NCBI GenBank assembly: GCA_000310025.1
Contig: FN648075.1
Coordinates: forward strand, 325,778 to 336,830
Origin: Ectocarpus siliculosus
Lineage: Eukaryota > Sar > Phaeophyceae > Ectocarpales > Ectocarpaceae
Length of the DNA stretch: 11,053 nucleotides
Direction of reading: 5' to 3'
The notes below the pieces were generated by a model, which saw only the letters and a list, made by a program, of their open reading frames with translations, was not told where the DNA came from and ran no database searches. Position numbers and translations under genes: made by a program. This document shows, piece after piece, positions 7,596 to 11,053 of this stretch. Numbering within the stretch: position 1 is the stretch's first letter; every line of letters begins with the position of its first letter.

Positions 7596-7793
7596 TGTCA
7601 CACCGTGTGATAAGCAGGGGCTCCGTCGATTTAATGCGGCCCAACTTCAGGGGGTGTGGTATCTTATGTCACCGTGTGATAAAATGACGTTTTTTGGGGG
7701 GCTGAAAAAAATAGCACACGGGTGTGGTATTGTGTACGTTTTCTGAGGGGGTGTGGTATCTAATGAAAGTGTGATATCTTATGCAACCTACGG
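7596..7793. repeat. Right subterminal repeat region of the transposon
   Basis: Copies of the core lie at 7604-7611, 7654-7661, 7673-7680 and following, inverted near 7713-7719, and again at 7723-7730, 7751-7758 and 7769-7776. The block at 7650-7686 is nearly identical to 3608-3645 at the other end and lies in the same orientation, so the internal repeats are direct even though the outer termini are inverted. The transposase start codon lies 46 bases inside this region, so its promoter probably overlaps these binding sites, which would allow autoregulation. No TATA box is evident. Confidence 0.7.
7769..7793 (-). repeat. Right terminal inverted repeat of the transposon
   Basis: The forward sequence ends ATGCAACCTACGG and is followed by TA (7794-7795). 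The reverse complement pairs with 3526-3550 at 19 of 25 positions. Confidence 0.7.
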
Positions 7794-7795
7794 TA

Positions 7796-8640
7796 GGCGG
7801 ATGCATTCTTAACACATCCCCTGTAGTTTTCTACTGGGTCGACGACAGAACTATCGGGGAGAAGCTCTTCGTTATGTCATGTGTTATAGAATGTGGCCTT
7901 CACAGGGAACATGGCGCAGTGTCGTTTGAGCATCCTTCTCCCTCACCTACAGCAGTATACCGTATTTTGCGTAGCCGCCACAACAGCAGCAGTGGCTTGA
8001 AAATTGAAGCAGGCACACACCAAAATGCCGGAGGTCTTTGACACACCATTGTTTTACATGGAGGGCATAAACTCCCCGAGACAGTGCATTCTCCAAAAGT
8101 GCAGGTTGGCATACAACATACAACGGCGCCAAACATGATTGTCGTTACCAAATTGGGGTGGGTGCCAGGACTACTCTAAACTCTTCAAGTCCTGACTGAA
8201 TATACACTTACTTTGGGTCAAATGACTGCCCGTTTAAGCTTTCCATTTACTCTTTCAGAGGGTACGTGTCTCTCGTCCGTGTGTGTAAGTCCCCCGTATG
8301 CAGTTTCGTGAAAGATTCCTCGCTTCATGTTATTGCCCCTGCGTATGCAGCACCCTTAACAATAGCAGACAGAGGGTTAACCGCCGGTGCTCGTTGCAGT
8401 GGAGTCAGCGCACGATTTTCGACATGTATTTAGTCGAAGAAGCAACAATACAATAGATTAATTCGTGCTAATGCACGGCGTAGAAATTCTCCACTTACCA
8501 CACGTTGTGCGCTCTCGTGTTAAGCACCGAAGGGCCGGCCGCCGTAGCAGAGCGCAACACAGCAGGGACACACACAGCAAAGTGTGCTGGTCGGTTTTGG
8601 TTGGTTTTTCTAAGGGGTTCCGCAAATACATGAATGCCTG
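7796..8640. other. No supported gene; between transposon and carrier gene
   Basis: Only short open frames without recognisable motifs occur on either strand. Nothing resembling the subterminal GTGTGATA arrays is present beyond 7793, which helps define the element border. The right part (about 8400-8640) probably holds upstream regulatory sequence of the carrier gene. Confidence 0.4.
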
Positions 8641-8649
8641 TTGTTGTTC

Positions 8650-8657
8650 ATATATAC
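8650..8657 (+). promoter_or_regulatory. TATA-like box of the carrier gene
   Basis: ATATATAC-type sequence lies about 140 bases before the start codon at 8797. It is followed by a pyrimidine-rich leader (about 8690-8775) that could contain the transcription start. Placement is reasonable for a eukaryotic core promoter, but AT-rich octamers are common, so this is only suggestive. Confidence 0.3.
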
Positions 8658-8796
8658 CTCGAATATCCTAGCCGACGAGCCCCCTGCGCTAGTCTCCGCG
8701 TGTGCGGCTCTACCTCTGTTTGTCTGTGGTGTTCGTCTCGCCCCTCCCCTCTTCTGCCTCTCTACTCTGTTGATCCGTCGAAGAGAGGCGGTCACC

Positions 8797-10787
8797 ATGT
8801 CTGAACAGCCCTCATTCGTGGCGAGCCTCTTGGTGAGTGGCATACACACGTGCTGCCAGCGGGAGAATATGTAGTCCTGTAGGCAGTAGGCAGCCGTTGG
8901 AAAGTACGAGATTTACTTGCCGTCCTTCGCGTGACAAAGTCACGCCGGCTGGCCGAGCACGGCGCAGCAGCAGCAGCCTCTAGGCACCAAAAGTGCAAGA
9001 AGTGTTTGTTAACGCCCATGCCCTAGGGCCATCTGGTCGGACGTGCGCTCCTCTACACGTGGAAGCGAAAAGATTCGACAGGTTGTAGATTGGTCGAAAT
9101 AAGCACGTGCACATTACATATGTCTAGTCTCTTCCCGGAGGCGCGCGACGCCCTCCGTGTGGTATGTTTTATCCCGCGATGCTTGCATACGGAGGGAGAG
9201 GAAGGGCGCACAATACACTTGCTACTCTATCATGCACCCGATGTACGCACGGGCATCGCGTAACAAAAGGTCGGACCCAGCCGGATTACTTGCGTGCCAC
9301 GTATGCGCGGCTCATGCCTTGATTTTTCAAGTGAATTTTTCGTTACCAGAACTCTGCCTTCTCGCCGACGTTCGATTCTCCCATCCCTCACCCTAAATAC
9401 AACTTTACTGCTGTTTCTTTTCGAAGTACACTGTAGCTGCAACAATAACACTGTTGAGTTTGGCGGCTGGTTCGCGCGGCCGCCCAGCAAACCTCCGCTT
9501 GGGCGTTGGGTCAACAAGGGGCATAGCGACCACACCACGGGCAACATGGGTGATCTTGTCCCGCAAGGTCACACCCGTGACCTGTAGAAGTTGCATCCGT
9601 GCCTTGCAGGACACACCAGCCTCTCTCATGATGGTTGTTGACTACGGTTGATTCGCACCCGCCGAGCGCAAGGATTTGTTGCTGCGCGGTGGATTCCATT
9701 CCACTCCTCCCCTCCCTTTCTCTCGAGACCGAGAAAGGAGATCATCGCGCTAAGGGTAAGGGGCCAACGTCCGTGCCGCGTGCTGTATCACATGTCATGT
9801 GCCGCGGCGGGTCACAGAGTGGATCATCACGGATGCTGCCGCAAATCTCCGACTGAGCGCTTTCAGAATACATGCATGCGATATACTGCTGTAGTCCGTT
9901 ACCTCAACGGTCGTGTGCTGTGCATGGTTTACTCCATTTCCGCCTTAGCATGAGGAAAAGGCTTAGGGTCAGAATGGGGTCGACCGTCGGTGGTGGGACG
10001 GGAGTAGCACATGTTCGACGGAGTTAGACCCTGTTTTGTTTTGTTTTGTTTTGTTTTTCATCATTTACAGCATTTCTGCCGGGTACGACGCTCCTACCCT
10101 CATGTAGGAGTTCCAATCCGTGGTCACACAGAAGGTTTCGTCCCCCTGAGCCCCCCGTACCCACCCTTCCTTCGGTGCTTACCCTGGGTCATATTCTACC
10201 GACCGTGGCGTCTTTTTAACAAACATCGGAGGACACGGTAGGCGAGACGTATTGACACAAGCTGCGAACAGGCCACAATCCACGGAGATCGCGGAGCCTG
10301 TCGATAGGCTGCGATCAGCGTTGATTTGCCGGCGCGACTCCTGAACTTCAAACAGCAACAAATGCCAGAAAATCTGTAACTGTAGTTACCTGCTGACCTG
10401 TTTGTCGTACCCCGACCAGCATCAACCTGTTCAACACAGCCGCAGCTGCCCCCCCCCCACATCTTATGAGTCACCTTTGGCAACGTAGGAAGGAACGATT
10501 GGCAATCGGTCCGGTGGAAACAATACTCCGTCCTCTCGAGGACGAATGGTTAGTGGTCTAGCACCACCGGTATGCAATACATGAGTACGCCCCCCCCCTC
10601 CCCCTCCCCCTCCATATCCGACCCATACAGGCGGGAGGCATGGCAGGCACAGCTGTAGACGTGGCCCTGTACCCGTTAGACACAATCAAGACGAGGCTGC
10701 AGTCTCCCGAAGGCTTTGTCAAATCGGGTGGTCTACGCGGGGTGTACAACGGTCTTAGCGCTGCGGCGGTGGGCTCTGCTCCAGGAG
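8797..10787 (+). CDS. SAMC: Mitochondrial S-adenosylmethionine carrier, 5' part, two exons
   Basis: Exon 1 (8797-8832) encodes [12 protein letters not shown], starting in a strong CACCATGT context and ending at a GTGAGT donor. Exon 2 (10631-10787) follows a CATACAG acceptor in phase 0 and begins [20 protein letters not shown]. It continues through TRLQSPEGF and [19 protein letters not shown] to a GAG|GTGGGG donor that leaves one base. The join recreates the first transmembrane helix of a mitochondrial carrier, with the signature PLDTIKTR (residues 27-34). The LQSPEGF and [10 protein letters not shown] segments are typical of the SAM carrier subfamily (SLC25A26/SAMC/Pet8). This inner-membrane protein exchanges cytosolic SAM for mitochondrial S-adenosylhomocysteine, supplying methylation. 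About 64 of an expected 270-330 residues are visible; the remainder lies off the window. The intron is 1,798 bp. Confidence 0.85.
9405..9629 (-). CDS. Uncertain antisense open frame in the carrier intron
   Basis: The minus-strand frame begins [20 protein letters not shown] and continues [20 protein letters not shown] and [16 protein letters not shown]. The composition is protein-like, and the helix-rich start followed by GRPRE could be a helix-turn-helix fragment of a mobile-element protein. No family is recognisable and 74 codons is short. It may be a transposon relic or chance. Confidence 0.22.
   Translation of the reverse strand: MREAGVSCKARMQLLQVTGVTLRDKITHVARGVVAMPLVDPTPKRRFAGRPREPAAKLNSVIVAATVYFEKKQQ
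10033..10057 (+). repeat. (GTTTT)5 microsatellite
   Basis: Five perfect copies of the pentamer GTTTT occur within the carrier intron. It is likely polymorphic and no function is implied. Confidence 0.9.
10527..10588 (+). repeat. Copy B of the 62-bp dispersed repeat
   Basis: This is the plus-strand partner of 121-182 (about 46 of 62 bases identical, no gaps). It sits in the carrier intron, 42 bases before the exon 2 acceptor, and reads in the sense orientation of that gene. The hairpin CGTCCT-CTCG-AGGACG (10529-10544) is preserved. A second possible stem GTGGT/ACCAC is present in this copy but not in the other. A C-rich tract follows, as in copy A. Confidence 0.65.
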
Positions 10788-11053
10788 GTGGGGTTTCGGT
10801 GCTGGGAGGGGCAGGGGCAGAGTTTCGTGCTTGCTGCGCTCGTGTGACAGGAACAGCCACACAAGAGAGAGGGGTGGGGGGGGGGTGGGGGGGGGGGGGG
10901 GAGGGAAAAAAAAAAACAAAAAAAAAAAAAGGGGAAAAGGGTCCGGAAACGGAAAAAAAAAAGGCCCCCCCCTTTTGGTTCTGACACTGCCCGGCGGGGG
11001 CGGGCCTTTCCTTGGTGGAGGGAACCCCTCCGTGGGGTTTTCCCCCCCCCGGG
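10788..11053. other. Carrier intron start, then low-quality homopolymer end
   Basis: After the exon 2 donor the sequence is briefly normal. From about 10870 it becomes runs of G, A and C separated by single other bases, ending in a C run and GGG. This resembles low-quality read or contig-end sequence, and open frames over it (poly-Gly/Lys or poly-Pro) are meaningless. The next carrier exon is not visible. Confidence 0.65.

Larger units (their letters stand above)
3526..7793 (-). mobile_element. pogo/Tc1-mariner-like DNA transposon, apparently complete
   Basis: The termini are inverted: the left end begins CCGTAGGT (3526-3533) and the right end finishes ACCTACGG (7786-7793). The match extends to about 19 of 25 bases. 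TA dinucleotides flank both ends (3524-3525 and 7794-7795), as expected for the TA target duplication of the IS630-Tc1-mariner superfamily. Repeated GTGTGATA/GTGTGGTA motifs fill both subterminal regions and are absent outside the element. The only convincing gene inside is a three-exon minus-strand transposase with an intact DDD triad and a DNA-binding region. No stop or frameshift interrupts the predicted exons, so the copy may be young or active. The element is 4,268 bp. The main uncertainty is a second terminus-like motif at 4309-4324, which could mean a nested or composite structure. Confidence 0.78.
8833..10630 (+). other. First intron of the carrier gene
   Basis: The intron begins GTGAGT and ends in CATACAG after a long C-rich tract (about 10589-10613). 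It contains a 7-bp hairpin GCGTGAC-AAA-GTCACGC (8929-8945), a (GTTTT)5 microsatellite (10033-10057), a hairpin CTCCTAC-CCTCAT-GTAGGAG (10091-10110), one copy of the 62-bp dispersed repeat (10527-10588), and a minus-strand open frame of uncertain status (9405-9629). Confidence 0.75.

Noticed and set aside
10527-10588. Hammerhead ribozyme or tRNA-like gene
   Set aside because: The GTCC...GGACGAA segment resembles hammerhead stem II and the following GAA, but the required CTGATGA core is absent upstream. A box A-like stretch exists but there is no box B and no cloverleaf.
10733-10987. Pro/Phe-rich minus-strand frame at the right edge
   Set aside because: It is produced by homopolymer runs in probable low-quality sequence and lies opposite the carrier exon.

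Overview
The window looks like nuclear DNA of a brown alga (Phaeophyceae) or a close stramenopile relative. Genes are split by introns of roughly 0.1 to 1.8 kb with GT-AG borders, start codons sit in animal-like contexts, and one exon encodes the C-X4-C-X16-C-X2-H signature of the EsV-1-7 domain, a family that is strongly expanded in Ectocarpus. Both window edges are homopolymer-rich and look like contig-end artefact, so this may be a whole small contig.

Layout. Positions 1-20 are a poly-G run. From 222 to about 2700 the minus strand carries scattered exon-like segments of one or more unrecognised genes (222-435, 548-594, 1948-2076, 2532-2697). No gene is convincing in the rest of that stretch.

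Positions 3526-7793 are the centre of the window: a 4,268-bp pogo/Tc1-mariner-like DNA transposon. It has inverted termini CCGTAGGT...ACCTACGG, is flanked by TA on both sides, and is packed at both ends with copies of GTGTGATA/GTGTGGTA. On the left these form an inverted repeat followed by a tandem array with 56-72-bp periods. The transposase is on the minus strand. It reads as three exons with matching splice phases (7550-7033, 6477-5595, 5280-4345), giving a predicted 778-residue protein: a Pro/Ala-rich N-terminus with a PCNA-box-like motif, an EsV-1-7 zinc-binding motif, a basic stretch, two helix-turn-helix regions of psq/CENP-B type, an intact DDD catalytic triad and an acidic tail. The EsV-1-7 exon lies inside the element termini and reads in the same direction as the catalytic exons. 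A brown-algal regulatory domain therefore appears to have been captured by, or built into, a transposase. This is the strongest candidate for something undescribed.

From 8797 the plus strand holds the start of a mitochondrial S-adenosylmethionine carrier gene. It has a 12-codon first exon (8797-8832), a 1,798-bp intron, and a second exon (10631-10787) carrying the PLDTIKTR carrier signature; the rest lies beyond the window. Its intron contains a copy of a 62-bp repeat (10527-10588) whose partner lies inverted at 121-182, apparently inside an intron of the left-hand minus-strand gene. In both places the repeat is in the sense orientation of the apparent host gene and keeps the same tetraloop hairpin.

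All domain calls come from reading motifs by eye. No similarity search or transcript evidence was available, so exon joins are inferences from splice signals, phase and domain continuity.
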